NCBI RefSeq assembly: GCF_048323675.1
Contig: NZ_JBLWFK010000003.1
Coordinates: 310,001 to 374,000 of the forward strand
Length of the DNA: 64,000 nucleotides
Reading direction: 5' to 3'
Source: Mangrovimicrobium sp048323675
Lineage (GTDB): Bacteria; Pseudomonadota; Gammaproteobacteria; Pseudomonadales; Halieaceae
Below the pieces are notes generated by a model. It was given only the letters and a program-made list of their open reading frames with translations, had not been told where the DNA came from and ran no database searches. The translations under genes were made by a program, and so were the position numbers. Each line of letters starts with the position of its first letter. Within the stretch, counting starts at the first letter, position 1. Of this stretch, positions 56,849 through 64,000 are shown piece by piece.

Positions 56849-57219
56849 CAGTCCTCTCCACTATCCTGTTGCACCAGTTCCACCAGTTCCCGCCTGCCAA
56901 TGCCGAGGACGCTGGCCCGCTGCAGGAATGCCGGCAGTTCCTCCTCGATGAATCGCTGTTTTTCATCACTGGTCAGTGCGTTGCGTGCGCCACCGCGCAC
57001 GAACATGCCCAGGCCGCGGCGCTTCTCCAGCAGACCCGCATCGACCAGTTCCTGGTAGGCCTTGCCCACGGTGAGGTGGTTGATCTGGTAGTCTGCCGCC
57101 ACCTGGCGCACCGATGGCACCGCCTCTCCCTCGGGGAAAGTGCCGTCCATGATGCGCCGGGCGACCAGGTCGCGCAGTTGGCGATAGATCGGCTGGCTGT
57201 CGTTCCATTCCACGCTCAA
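56848..57219 (-). CDS. GntR family transcriptional regulator (YtrA type)
   Basis: 123 residues from a TTG at 57219, placed seven bases after GGGGGA. The longer frame to 57474 overlaps the DUF2807 gene and reads as shadow. A winged-helix domain opens DSQPIYRQLRDLVARRIMDGTFPEGEAVPSVRQVAADYQINHLTVGKAYQEL, and a short C-terminal helical tail follows, the small YtrA layout with no ligand domain. Such regulators repress their own ABC operon until cell-envelope stress. The palindrome at 58625-58646 is the likely operator. Confidence 0.9.
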   Translation of the reverse strand: MSVEWNDSQPIYRQLRDLVARRIMDGTFPEGEAVPSVRQVAADYQINHLTVGKAYQELVDAGLLEKRRGLGMFVRGGARNALTSDEKQRFIEEELPAFLQRASVLGIGRRELVELVQQDSGED

Positions 57220-57235
57220 GCGGAAATCCCCCGGC

Positions 57236-58048
57236 TCAGTCGCGACGCTTGAGGTCGCCGGAACCGATGACCGTCTGGTCGATATCCGGCTTGCCAGCGT
57301 AGTAGACATCGCCGCTGCCGACGATGGACACTTCGAGCTGACCCACCGCACCGACCCGCACATCGCCGGAACCGATAATCTTGATTTCCGCGACCTCGCC
57401 ATCCAGCGGCGACAGGTCCGCATCGCCGCCGCCGATGATCTTGATCTCCAGGTCCTTCGCCGCACGGGTCGCACTCTTGATACTGATATCCCCGGAACCG
57501 GTAATGGTAGCCTCGACCCGGTTGACAGCGACTTCGCCCAGTGCGATGTCGCCGGAGCCGGAAATCAGCATTTCCAGGTCCCCGAGCTCCGCTTCGGCGA
57601 GTTGCACGTTACCGGAGCCCGAGACAAACAGGTTGGCGGAATCCGCGTTCAGGGCGAACAGGCGGACGTCGCCGGACCCGTCGATGCGCACATCGAGATC
57701 GTCGACAGTGAAGGGCCGCACATAGACATCGCCGCTGCCCGCAATACGGATTTCCCGCAACTGTGGCACGGTCAGCTTGTATTTCACCCCGGCGAAACTG
57801 CTGTCGGGGTATTGCCGGGAAACTCCCAGTACCAGGGTGTCGCCGCGCACATAGAAGGGTTCCTTCTGCAGCGCGTCGTCACTGCCCCTGATCAGCATCT
57901 CCGCGCTGTCGCCCTGGCTGATTTCGACCTCGACACCGCCAAAAACCTGCACCTCGTGGACGCCATCCAGCCTGTCCACCTGCAGTGTTCCAGCCTGGGA
58001 AGCGACACTTGCCAGCGCAACGCACATCCCGACAATCCACTTCTTCAT
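57236..58048 (-). CDS. DUF2807 (GIN-type) exported protein
   Basis: 270 residues. Signal peptide (MKKWIVGMCVALASVASQAG) then a right-handed beta-helix-like array of repeats around GSGD: AGSGDV, DGSGDV, SGSGNV, SGSGDI, TGSGDI, GGGDAD, GSGDV, GSGDV, spaced about 19-24 residues. This is the DUF2807 head-GIN/autotransporter-adhesin-like family. Periplasmic or surface location is inferred from the signal. It precedes the GntR gene by 16 bases in the same operon. Confidence 0.9.
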   Translation of the reverse strand: MKKWIVGMCVALASVASQAGTLQVDRLDGVHEVQVFGGVEVEISQGDSAEMLIRGSDDALQKEPFYVRGDTLVLGVSRQYPDSSFAGVKYKLTVPQLREIRIAGSGDVYVRPFTVDDLDVRIDGSGDVRLFALNADSANLFVSGSGNVQLAEAELGDLEMLISGSGDIALGEVAVNRVEATITGSGDISIKSATRAAKDLEIKIIGGGDADLSPLDGEVAEIKIIGSGDVRVGAVGQLEVSIVGSGDVYYAGKPDIDQTVIGSGDLKRRD

Positions 58049-58070
58049 AGTTGATTCCTTGTTTGAAAGC

Positions 58071-58391
58071 TCAGGCATCCGCCTCGCCGGCAGACTTGTC
58101 ACTGCGGCGACGCATGCCCCAGTCCGCCAGCAGGGCGGTGGGTGCGATAAAAGCGGCAGTCAGCAGCCCGGTGCCCAGGACCCCGAACACCGCGCGCAGC
58201 GAGAACAGGCGCTCTACCTGGGGCGCTACCATGGACGCGGAGAGATAGGCCGATTCCCCGCCCAGCCGGCCGAAGCTGCCAAAGCACTCGACCACCTGTG
58301 CCAGCAGTTGCTCCACGACGATGGGAGAACCCGTCGCCGCCTGCCCCGCCACGGGGGCACCGAGCAGCAGGCACACTACCGCGAACCTCAT
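58071..58391 (-). CDS. Hypothetical exported small protein
   Basis: 106 residues. N-terminal signal-like segment (MRFAVVCLLLGAPVAGQAA), a soluble middle containing one Cys (VVECFGSFGRLGG), and one hydrophobic helix near the C-terminus (AVFGVLGTGLLTAAFIAPTALLADWG) before a basic RRRSDK end. I do not recognise a family. A start at 58418 would add nine residues. Tightly packed between the small membrane gene and the DUF2807 gene, with compatible codon use. Confidence 0.65.
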   Translation of the reverse strand: MRFAVVCLLLGAPVAGQAATGSPIVVEQLLAQVVECFGSFGRLGGESAYLSASMVAPQVERLFSLRAVFGVLGTGLLTAAFIAPTALLADWGMRRRSDKSAGEADA

Positions 58392-58405
58392 GACTCCAGC
58401 CACCG

Positions 58406-58603
58406 TCACAGCCTCCACGCCGTCCCGTGGGGCGACACCAGTGAAAGCAATTCAACCAGTCCCGCTGCCGGCACCAGGCACCACAGGGCCGAAAGTCCCA
58501 GCCCCAGAACGCCGAGCATCAGGCAAAGCACGAACAGGCCCACATGCACCACGACACGATCACTGCGATGAAACAGCACCTGTCTTCTCGGTTTGATGTA
58601 CAT
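58406..58603 (-). CDS. Small membrane protein (first gene of GntR-ABC operon)
   Basis: 65 residues. Basic N-terminus MYIKPRRQVLFHRSDR and then one long hydrophobic stretch, perhaps two short helices (VVVHVGLFVLCLMLGVLGLGLSALW and VPAAGLVELLSLV). No family recognised. It lies 22 bases after the presumed operator-promoter. Small size lowers confidence, but position and packing fit the operon. Confidence 0.55.
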   Translation of the reverse strand: MYIKPRRQVLFHRSDRVVVHVGLFVLCLMLGVLGLGLSALWCLVPAAGLVELLSLVSPHGTAWRL

Positions 58604-58624
58604 TGTCCCTACCCTGTTGATCTA

Positions 58625-58664
58625 GTGTTATACATAACTATAACACCATATCCAAAGAGCGCAA
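58625..58664 (-). promoter_or_regulatory. Operon promoter with perfect 22-bp palindromic operator (likely GntR site)
   Basis: 58625-58646 is a perfect inverted repeat: arms GTGTTATA and TATAACAC with spacer CATAAC. On the minus strand TTGCGC (58659-58664), 16 bases, then TATAGT (58637-58642) form a sigma-70-like promoter whose -10 lies inside the palindrome. Binding there would block transcription, as GntR/YtrA-type repressors do. Confidence 0.7.
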
Positions 58665-58747
58665 GCAATCCCCGGGAAATATTTTATTTCCCCTTAAAAT
58701 CAGAGAGTTAAAATTAAATCGCGGACCCCTGCCGGCGCCCGCAGGTG

Positions 58748-60154
58748 TTATTTCTTCTTGTTCTTCTTCACGTGGGCCATCATGCGCCGTTTGCGCTGTA
58801 CCTGGCGCTGGGTGAGCTTGTTGCGTTTCTCGGCGTAGGGGTTTTCCGACGTCCGGAACTCGATACGCACGGGAGTGCCGCTGAGCTTGAGCTCGCGGCG
58901 GAAGGTCTTTTCCAGGTAGCGATGGTAACTGGCCGGCACCTTGCCGGTCTGGTTGCCGTGGATGATGATCAGCGGCGGGTTCTGGCCTCCGGCGTGGGCA
59001 TAGCGCAGCTTGATCCGCCGGCCATTGGACATCGGCGGCGCATGTTCCGCCACCGCGCCCTCAAGGATGCGGGTCAGCAGGTTGGTGGAGAGCTTGCGGG
59101 TTGCCGCCTGGTAAGCGGCATCGATCGACTTGTACAGGTTGCCGACGCCACTGCCGTGAAGGGCGGAAATAAAGTGCAGGTCCGCGTAGTCGGCGAATAC
59201 CAGGCGCCGCTCCAGTTCGCTGCGAATCCAGTCCCGCTGGTCCGGTTGCAACCCGTCCCACTTGTTTACCGCGATAACCAGCGCCCGGCCGGCCTCCACA
59301 CAGTGACCCAGCAGGTGCAGGTCCTGGTCGACCAGGCCCTCGTGGGCATCCATCACCAGTATCACGACGTTGGCGTCGTCAATCGCCTTCAGGGTTTTGA
59401 CGATGGAGAACTTCTCCACCGTCTCCTTGACGTTTTTGCGCCGGCGCACACCCGCCGTATCGATCAGGGTGTATTCGCGCCCGTCGCGCTGGTAATCGAT
59501 ATAGATGCTGTCGCGGGTGGTGCCGGGCTGGTCGTAGACCACCACCCGTTCCTCGCCCAGCAGGCGGTTCACCAGGGTGGACTTGCCGACATTCGGCCGC
59601 CCGACGATTGCCACCCGGGTGCTGGCGAAGCGGTCCTTCTGCTCCTCCTCGTCACTCTCGGGGAGCGGGAACGCGGCGAGCACGCTGTCGATCATCGCGC
59701 GGACGCCGCGGCCGTGGCTGGCGGCAATGGCGAACATCGAATCGACGCCCAGGGAGTAGAAATCCCCCAGTGCCAGGGTTTCGTCGATGCCGTCGATCTT
59801 GTTCACCACCAGGTGAAAGGACTTGTTGCGCTGGCGCAGGTGCCGGGCGAGCGCCGCGTCCGTGGCGCTCAGGCCGTCCCGCGCATCCACCATGAACAGG
59901 ACGGCATCGGCTTCCTCGATGGCTTGCAGGGACTGCCCCGCCATCTGCGAATCGATGCCCTCCTCCTCGCCGCTGATACCGCCGGTGTCGATGACCACGA
60001 AGGGGCGTTCGCCGATGCGCGCCTCGCCGTACTTGCGGTCCCGGGTCAGGCCGGGGTAGTCCGCAACCAGGGCGTCGCGACTGCGGGTAAGCTGGTTGAA
60101 CAGTGTGGACTTGCCGACATTGGGGCGCCCTACCAGGGCGATAACCGGTAGCAT
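58748..60154 (-). CDS. der: Ribosome-assembly GTPase Der (EngA)
   Basis: Double-GTPase of 50S subunit assembly. 468 residues. Two G-domains, each with GRPNVGKSTL (P-loop), DTGG and DTAG (G3), and NKIDG / NKWDG (G4), then a KH-like C-terminal domain and a basic tail (HVKKNKKK). The ATG overlaps the bamB stop by one base. Confidence 0.97.
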   Translation of the reverse strand: MLPVIALVGRPNVGKSTLFNQLTRSRDALVADYPGLTRDRKYGEARIGERPFVVIDTGGISGEEEGIDSQMAGQSLQAIEEADAVLFMVDARDGLSATDAALARHLRQRNKSFHLVVNKIDGIDETLALGDFYSLGVDSMFAIAASHGRGVRAMIDSVLAAFPLPESDEEEQKDRFASTRVAIVGRPNVGKSTLVNRLLGEERVVVYDQPGTTRDSIYIDYQRDGREYTLIDTAGVRRRKNVKETVEKFSIVKTLKAIDDANVVILVMDAHEGLVDQDLHLLGHCVEAGRALVIAVNKWDGLQPDQRDWIRSELERRLVFADYADLHFISALHGSGVGNLYKSIDAAYQAATRKLSTNLLTRILEGAVAEHAPPMSNGRRIKLRYAHAGGQNPPLIIIHGNQTGKVPASYHRYLEKTFRRELKLSGTPVRIEFRTSENPYAEKRNKLTQRQVQRKRRMMAHVKKNKKK

Positions 60155-61329
60155 CAGTTGCGTGCGCTGACCTCGTAAGCCGCCAACGTGCCCTTGTTGG
60201 TGAACACGTAGAGTACATTGCCGTCGGAGAGCATGTCGGCACGGGCGCCGTCGCCGCCGATGTGGTCCCTGCCGACGAATTCACCGTCCACCTGGGAGAC
60301 CAGGTGCAGGTAACCGTCAAAATCCACCACCGCCACGTAACTGCTCACCGGCGTGGGCCGGGAGAGGCCGCGATAGGCCAGGGCGCCCTGCTGCCAGCGC
60401 AGGCCCTGTCCGTTGCGGTAGAACGCGTTCAGGGTACCATCCTCGTCGGCCACATAGACATTGTTGAAGCCCTGGGAAACTCCGGACCAGGAGGAGATGT
60501 CCTTCTGCCAGGTGCGCCGCCCGGAAGCCACGTCGATAGCCACCAGCCTGCCGTGGTAGCTGGCGGCAAACAGTTCGCTGCCGACCAGCGCCATACTGCC
60601 GTCGATATCCACCATGCGGTCGATTTCCGAGCGGCCCTGGGGTATCGCCACCCGGGCTTCCCACAGAATGCCGCCACTGTCGATATCAAAGGCGACCACC
60701 CGGCCGTTGGCAAAGCCCGCGTAGACCGCATCGCCGTTGATGACCGGCGTGCTGGTGCCGCGAATGGTCAGCACCGGTACATCGCTGTCGTAAGTCCACA
60801 GGCGTTCGCCGCTGTCGAAGTCCAGACCCTGCAGTTTGCCGTCGTAGGTCTGCACCACGACCACCCGGCCGTTGCTCTGCGGCGGGGCCAGGACTTCACC
60901 GTGCAGGCGCGCGCTCCAGAGGATGTCGCCGCCGTCTGCGGACAGCTTCAGCACCGTGCCATCGCTGCTGCCGACAAACAGCGCATCGCCGGAGACACCG
61001 ACGCCACCGGACAGCGACATGTCGAGGTCGGCGTCCCAGAGCTTTTTCCCGCGCTCCCGGCTGATGGCGTAGACCTCACCGTCGGTGGAGGCCGCGTAGA
61101 TCCGGTCGCCGTCGATTACCGGTTGCAGCTTGTACAGGCCATCGCCCTGGCCATCGCCAATACCGACCGACCAGAGTTTGCGAATCTTGACTGTCTCGTC
61201 GATGTCGACCAGTTCCGCCGGGGCGGTGGGGTCTTCGTCGTCGCTGCTGAACCAGCCGCCGATGGTGCTACAGGCCGCAAGCTGGCTGAGCAGCACCAGG
61301 CCGAGAAAAACGCGGAGCATCTGCTTCAC
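60154..61329 (-). CDS. bamB: Outer-membrane assembly lipoprotein BamB
   Basis: Beta-propeller subunit of the BAM complex. 391 residues. Signal peptide with lipobox ending LAAC, then eight WD-like blades with repeated YAASxDGxVYAI and YVADEDGTLNAF types. The GTG at 61329 has GGAG six bases upstream and abuts the yfgM stop. Context ispG-hisS-yfgM-bamB-der is conserved in gammaproteobacteria. Confidence 0.95.
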   Translation of the reverse strand: MKQMLRVFLGLVLLSQLAACSTIGGWFSSDDEDPTAPAELVDIDETVKIRKLWSVGIGDGQGDGLYKLQPVIDGDRIYAASTDGEVYAISRERGKKLWDADLDMSLSGGVGVSGDALFVGSSDGTVLKLSADGGDILWSARLHGEVLAPPQSNGRVVVVQTYDGKLQGLDFDSGERLWTYDSDVPVLTIRGTSTPVINGDAVYAGFANGRVVAFDIDSGGILWEARVAIPQGRSEIDRMVDIDGSMALVGSELFAASYHGRLVAIDVASGRRTWQKDISSWSGVSQGFNNVYVADEDGTLNAFYRNGQGLRWQQGALAYRGLSRPTPVSSYVAVVDFDGYLHLVSQVDGEFVGRDHIGGDGARADMLSDGNVLYVFTNKGTLAAYEVSARN

Positions 61330-62067
61330 TCAGGGCTCCTCCGCGCTGCTGGATTCGCCATCGGCCGCCGGAGACTCTGCGGGGAGCGCTGCCTCCATAC
61401 CGCCAGTCACAGACACCGGCTGCGGCGGCTCGGGGCTCAGGGCCTGCAGCTTCTCCTGCAGCAGCGCGGTATTCACCGGCTCACCACCAGCGGAAGAGAG
61501 CATCAGGGCGCTGCTATAGGCCTCTTTCGCCGCGGCCTTGTCGCCCTGCTGCATCAGGATGTCGCCGCGCACCGCCTGGTAGGCGGCCTGGAAACTGCCG
61601 GGGCTGGTGCTGTCGAGTATGCCCAGCGCGCCCTCGGCGTCACCCCGCGCTGCCACCACACGGGCCAGCCGGAGCTGGGCGACACGGTAGACTTCACTGT
61701 CCTTGTCCGCCTTGTCGGCAGCCCAGCGCAATTCGGATTCCGCCGCCACCAGGTCGCCGCCCTCGACCGCGGCACGGGCCAGGTGCAGGGCCGCAAACTG
61801 CGCGTAGGTTGAACCGGCGTAGTCGGTCTTGATCTGGTTGGCGAGTTCGTCGGCACCGGCGACGTCCGCCTGGGAATACTTCTGCAACATGCCCTGGTAG
61901 GCGTTGGAGGCCGCCTGGGCCTTCTCTATTCCATACTTCTGCCAGCCCTGCCAACCGAAGCCCACGGCCAGCGCGAAAATGATGGCAGTGATGGTCGAGC
62001 GGCCGTTTTCGACCCACCAGCGCTTGAGCGCCTCGACCTGCTCCTCTTCGGTACGATAAGTTTCCAC
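61330..62067 (-). CDS. yfgM: YfgM family membrane TPR protein
   Basis: 245 residues. N-terminal cytosolic stretch METYRTEEEQVEALKRWWVENG, one membrane helix (about 23-44), then TPR-like repeats. The E. coli ortholog binds the translocon and periplasmic chaperones (UPF0070). The C-terminus is an unstructured acidic, Pro/Ser-rich tail. GTG start with GAGGA upstream. 16 bases after hisS. Confidence 0.93.
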   Translation of the reverse strand: METYRTEEEQVEALKRWWVENGRSTITAIIFALAVGFGWQGWQKYGIEKAQAASNAYQGMLQKYSQADVAGADELANQIKTDYAGSTYAQFAALHLARAAVEGGDLVAAESELRWAADKADKDSEVYRVAQLRLARVVAARGDAEGALGILDSTSPGSFQAAYQAVRGDILMQQGDKAAAKEAYSSALMLSSAGGEPVNTALLQEKLQALSPEPPQPVSVTGGMEAALPAESPAADGESSSAEEP

Positions 62068-62083
62068 TTCGCTGTATTCCTCT

Positions 62084-63382
62084 TTATTGATTCCCGTCCG
62101 CCAGCAAGCCGGCCAGCGTCTGCGCCAGCTCGGCTGCGGCGACCGTCAGTTGCCCCGGCCGGCCTTCTGCGCTGTCGTCGCGCAGGTGTTTCAGCGTAAC
62201 GTTGCCGGCGGCAACTTCATCCTCACCCCAGATCAGCGCGATTCGCGCGCCACTGCGGTCGGCTTTTTTCATCTGGCTTTTAAAACTGCCGCCGCCAGCG
62301 TGCTGCACGATTCTGAGGCCCGGGAAGAGCTCGCGCAAGTTTTCCCCGGCCACCAGCGCGGCGCACTCCGCGGCGGGACCGAAACTGACCAGGTAGATAT
62401 CCGCTTCCGGCGGCGCGGGCGGCTGCACACCCACCGCTTCCAGCAACAGGGTGAGGCGCTCCACCCCCATCGCGAAGCCGACGCCGGGCACCGGTTTACC
62501 GCCCAGCTGCTCCACCAGGCCATCGTAGCGGCCGCCGGCACAGACCGTGCCCTGGGCGCCAAGGCTCTCGGTGACCCACTCGAACACCGTGTTGTTGTAG
62601 TAGTCGAGTCCACGCACCAGCCGCGGATTCACCCTGTAACTGACGCCAGCGGCGTCCAGCAGTTCCCGCAGGCGGGCAAAGTCCGCCGCGGAGCTCTCGT
62701 CGAGGTAGTCCGCCAGCGACGGCGCCCCGTCCAGCAGCGACTGGGTCTGGGGGTTCTTGCTGTCGAGTATACGCAGGGGATTGCTGTCCATGCGGCGCTG
62801 GCTGTCCTCGTCCAGCTCGTCGAAGCGCGCCCGCAGATAGCCCACCAGGGCTTCGCGGTAGGCGCTGCGGGACTGCGAGCTGCCAATGGAGTTGAGCTCC
62901 AGCCGCACGTTGTCGGCGATGCCGAGGCGCTGCCAGAGGCGCGCGCTCATCAGGATGACCTCGGCGTCCATATCCGGCGTCGCGATGCCGAAGGACTCCA
63001 CGCCAATCTGGTGGAACTGCCGCTGGCGGCCCTTCTGCGGACGCTCGTAGCGGAACATCGGGCCGCAATACCACAGGCGCCGCGGGGTGTTCAGCAGGCC
63101 GTTCTGGATGGCTGCGCGCACGCAGCCCGCGGTGCCCTCGGGCCGCAGGGTCAGGCTCTCGCCGTTGCGGTCGGGAAACGTGTACATTTCCTTTTCGACG
63201 ATATCGGTGACTTCACCGATCGAGCGCTTGAACAGGTCGGTCTGTTCGACGATGGGCATGCGGATTTCGCCGTAGCCGTAACTGCCCAGCACGCTGGCGA
63301 CGGTGCTTTCCAGGTAGCGCCAGGTCACTGTCTCATCCGGCAGGATGTCGTTCATCCCGCGGATTGCTCGAATCTCGCTCAC
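62084..63382 (-). CDS. hisS: Histidyl-tRNA synthetase HisS
   Basis: Charges tRNA-His. Class II enzyme of 432 residues. IRGMNDILP at the N-terminus, motif 2 around MFRYERPQKGRQRQFHQIGVE, the histidine-binding RLVRGLDYY and motif 3 GVGFAMGVERL. Starts at GTG 63382. Between ispG and yfgM. Confidence 0.97.
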   Translation of the reverse strand: MSEIRAIRGMNDILPDETVTWRYLESTVASVLGSYGYGEIRMPIVEQTDLFKRSIGEVTDIVEKEMYTFPDRNGESLTLRPEGTAGCVRAAIQNGLLNTPRRLWYCGPMFRYERPQKGRQRQFHQIGVESFGIATPDMDAEVILMSARLWQRLGIADNVRLELNSIGSSQSRSAYREALVGYLRARFDELDEDSQRRMDSNPLRILDSKNPQTQSLLDGAPSLADYLDESSAADFARLRELLDAAGVSYRVNPRLVRGLDYYNNTVFEWVTESLGAQGTVCAGGRYDGLVEQLGGKPVPGVGFAMGVERLTLLLEAVGVQPPAPPEADIYLVSFGPAAECAALVAGENLRELFPGLRIVQHAGGGSFKSQMKKADRSGARIALIWGEDEVAAGNVTLKHLRDDSAEGRPGQLTVAAAELAQTLAGLLADGNQ

Positions 63383-63405
63383 AATTTCTCCACAGTCCGG
63401 CGCGT

Positions 63406-64000
63406 TCAGGCCTTTTTCAGGATGATGTTCTCGTCATCCCGGGCGCGCTGCTCCTCGAGCCGCGCCGCTTTTTCGCGAATCAACTGCTCGAGGTGATCGA
63501 TAAAATCTTCGTTGCTGATCTTGTGGTCGGGTTTGCCGTCCACGTAAATCAGGTTGTTGGGCGTCGCCCCGGTCATGCCGATATCGGCTTCGCGCGCCTC
63601 GCCCGGCCCGTTGACCACACAGCCGATGACCGCCACGTCCATCGGCGTGCGAATATCCTCCAGCCGCTGCTCGAGGAGGTTCATGGCGCCGATCACGTCA
63701 AAATTCTGCCGCGAGCAGCTCGGGCAGGCGATGAAGTTGATGCCATTGGTGCGCAGCTTGAGGCTCTTGAGGATCTCGAAGCCGACCTTGACCTCCTCGA
63801 CGGGATCAGCGGCGAGGGAGATGCGGATGGTGTCGCCGATGCCATCCATCAACAGCATACCCAGTCCCACGGCGGACTTGACCGTACCGCCGCGCAGGCC
63901 GCCAGCCTCGGTGATACCCAGGTGCAGCGGCTGCTCGATCTGCGTCGCCAGCAGGCGGTAGGCTTCCACGGCCATGAACACCTCGGAGGCTTTCACGCTG
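63406..64000 (-). CDS. ispG: 4-hydroxy-3-methylbut-2-enyl-diphosphate synthase IspG, C-terminal part (cut by window end)
   Basis: Fe-S enzyme of the MEP isoprenoid pathway. About 198 codons lie in the window; the frame runs open past 64000, so the apparent GTG at 63996 is not the real start (the reading ...VKASEVFMAVEAYR is mid-protein). The 4Fe-4S ligands are CPSC, then 31 residues to the third Cys in GCVVNGPGEA, followed by the Glu, exactly the family spacing. 23 bases upstream of hisS. Confidence 0.95.
   Translation of the reverse strand, partial: SVKASEVFMAVEAYRLLATQIEQPLHLGITEAGGLRGGTVKSAVGLGMLLMDGIGDTIRISLAADPVEEVKVGFEILKSLKLRTNGINFIACPSCSRQNFDVIGAMNLLEQRLEDIRTPMDVAVIGCVVNGPGEAREADIGMTGATPNNLIYVDGKPDHKISNEDFIDHLEQLIREKAARLEEQRARDDENIILKKA

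Noticed and set aside
57220..57474. N-terminal extension of the GntR gene
   Set aside because: Antisense-like, Arg/Ser-rich sequence from another frame of the DUF2807 gene; a TTG with a good ribosome-binding site starts the true protein.

Overview
The window is GC-rich, densely coded bacterial chromosome with a uniform GC-ending codon bias. Gene content and order point to a gammaproteobacterium on the Pseudomonas / Cellvibrionales-Halieaceae side of the class. The evidence is cmoAB, gshA, the argH // algZ-algR-hemC-hemD-hemX-hemY block, cyaY // lptM-lysA-dapF-DUF484-xerC-HAD, glnK-amtB next to ubiK and yifB, and ispG-hisS-yfgM-bamB-der. Much of 2.8-33 kb follows, with gaps, the gene order I remember for the gshA-to-yifB part of the Pseudomonas aeruginosa chromosome. 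This looks like core chromosome: I see no rRNA, tRNA, prophage, insertion sequence, integron or CRISPR array.

Layout. 0-7 kb: a cut-off pepD (minus), a small unknown ORF, cmoA-cmoB (tRNA wobble cmo5U), gshA-acpH, dsbB-rsd and a lipoprotein FKBP isomerase. 7-15 kb: an ABC-F ATPase, an Ada-like regulator/methyltransferase, a GIY-YIG protein, trxA, rho with a long leader, a 0.5-kb gap with two hairpin repeats, and ubiD. 14.6-22 kb: the haem and AlgZR block. 22-28 kb: a DUF3187 protein, cyaY, then the lysine / cell-wall / xerC operon. 28-31.5 kb: a nitrogen cluster, torF-glnK-amtB-glnK, preceded by a near-consensus sigma-54 promoter and NtrC-like sites. 31.5-37 kb: ubiK, yifB, a small MscS channel, a DUF3445 haem demethylase, a beta-CASP nuclease, recX. 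37-39 kb: recA with a LexA box, then 0.8 kb of repeat-rich non-coding DNA.

39-45.5 kb is a branched-chain (valine-type) acyl-CoA degradation operon under a divergent AraC regulator, with an unusual acylating aldehyde dehydrogenase where mmsA is expected. 45.5-53.7 kb holds a thioredoxin-TPR lipoprotein, an S9 peptidase, isocitrate lyase and a tandem-fused CaiB CoA-transferase. 53.7-58.6 kb is a very compact minus-strand operon: small membrane protein, exported small protein, DUF2807 protein, GntR regulator, ABC-2 ATPase and permease, and an Nramp-like carrier that lacks the usual metal-binding motif residues. A perfect palindrome overlaps its likely promoter. 58.7-64 kb is der-bamB-yfgM-hisS-ispG (ispG cut by the window end).

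No large unknown defence or biosynthetic system is visible. The best leads are the GntR/DUF2807/ABC/Nramp-like operon, the NtrC/sigma-54 control region, the fused CoA-transferase, the mmsA replacement, and the structured repeats at 12.5-12.9 kb and 38.3-38.9 kb.
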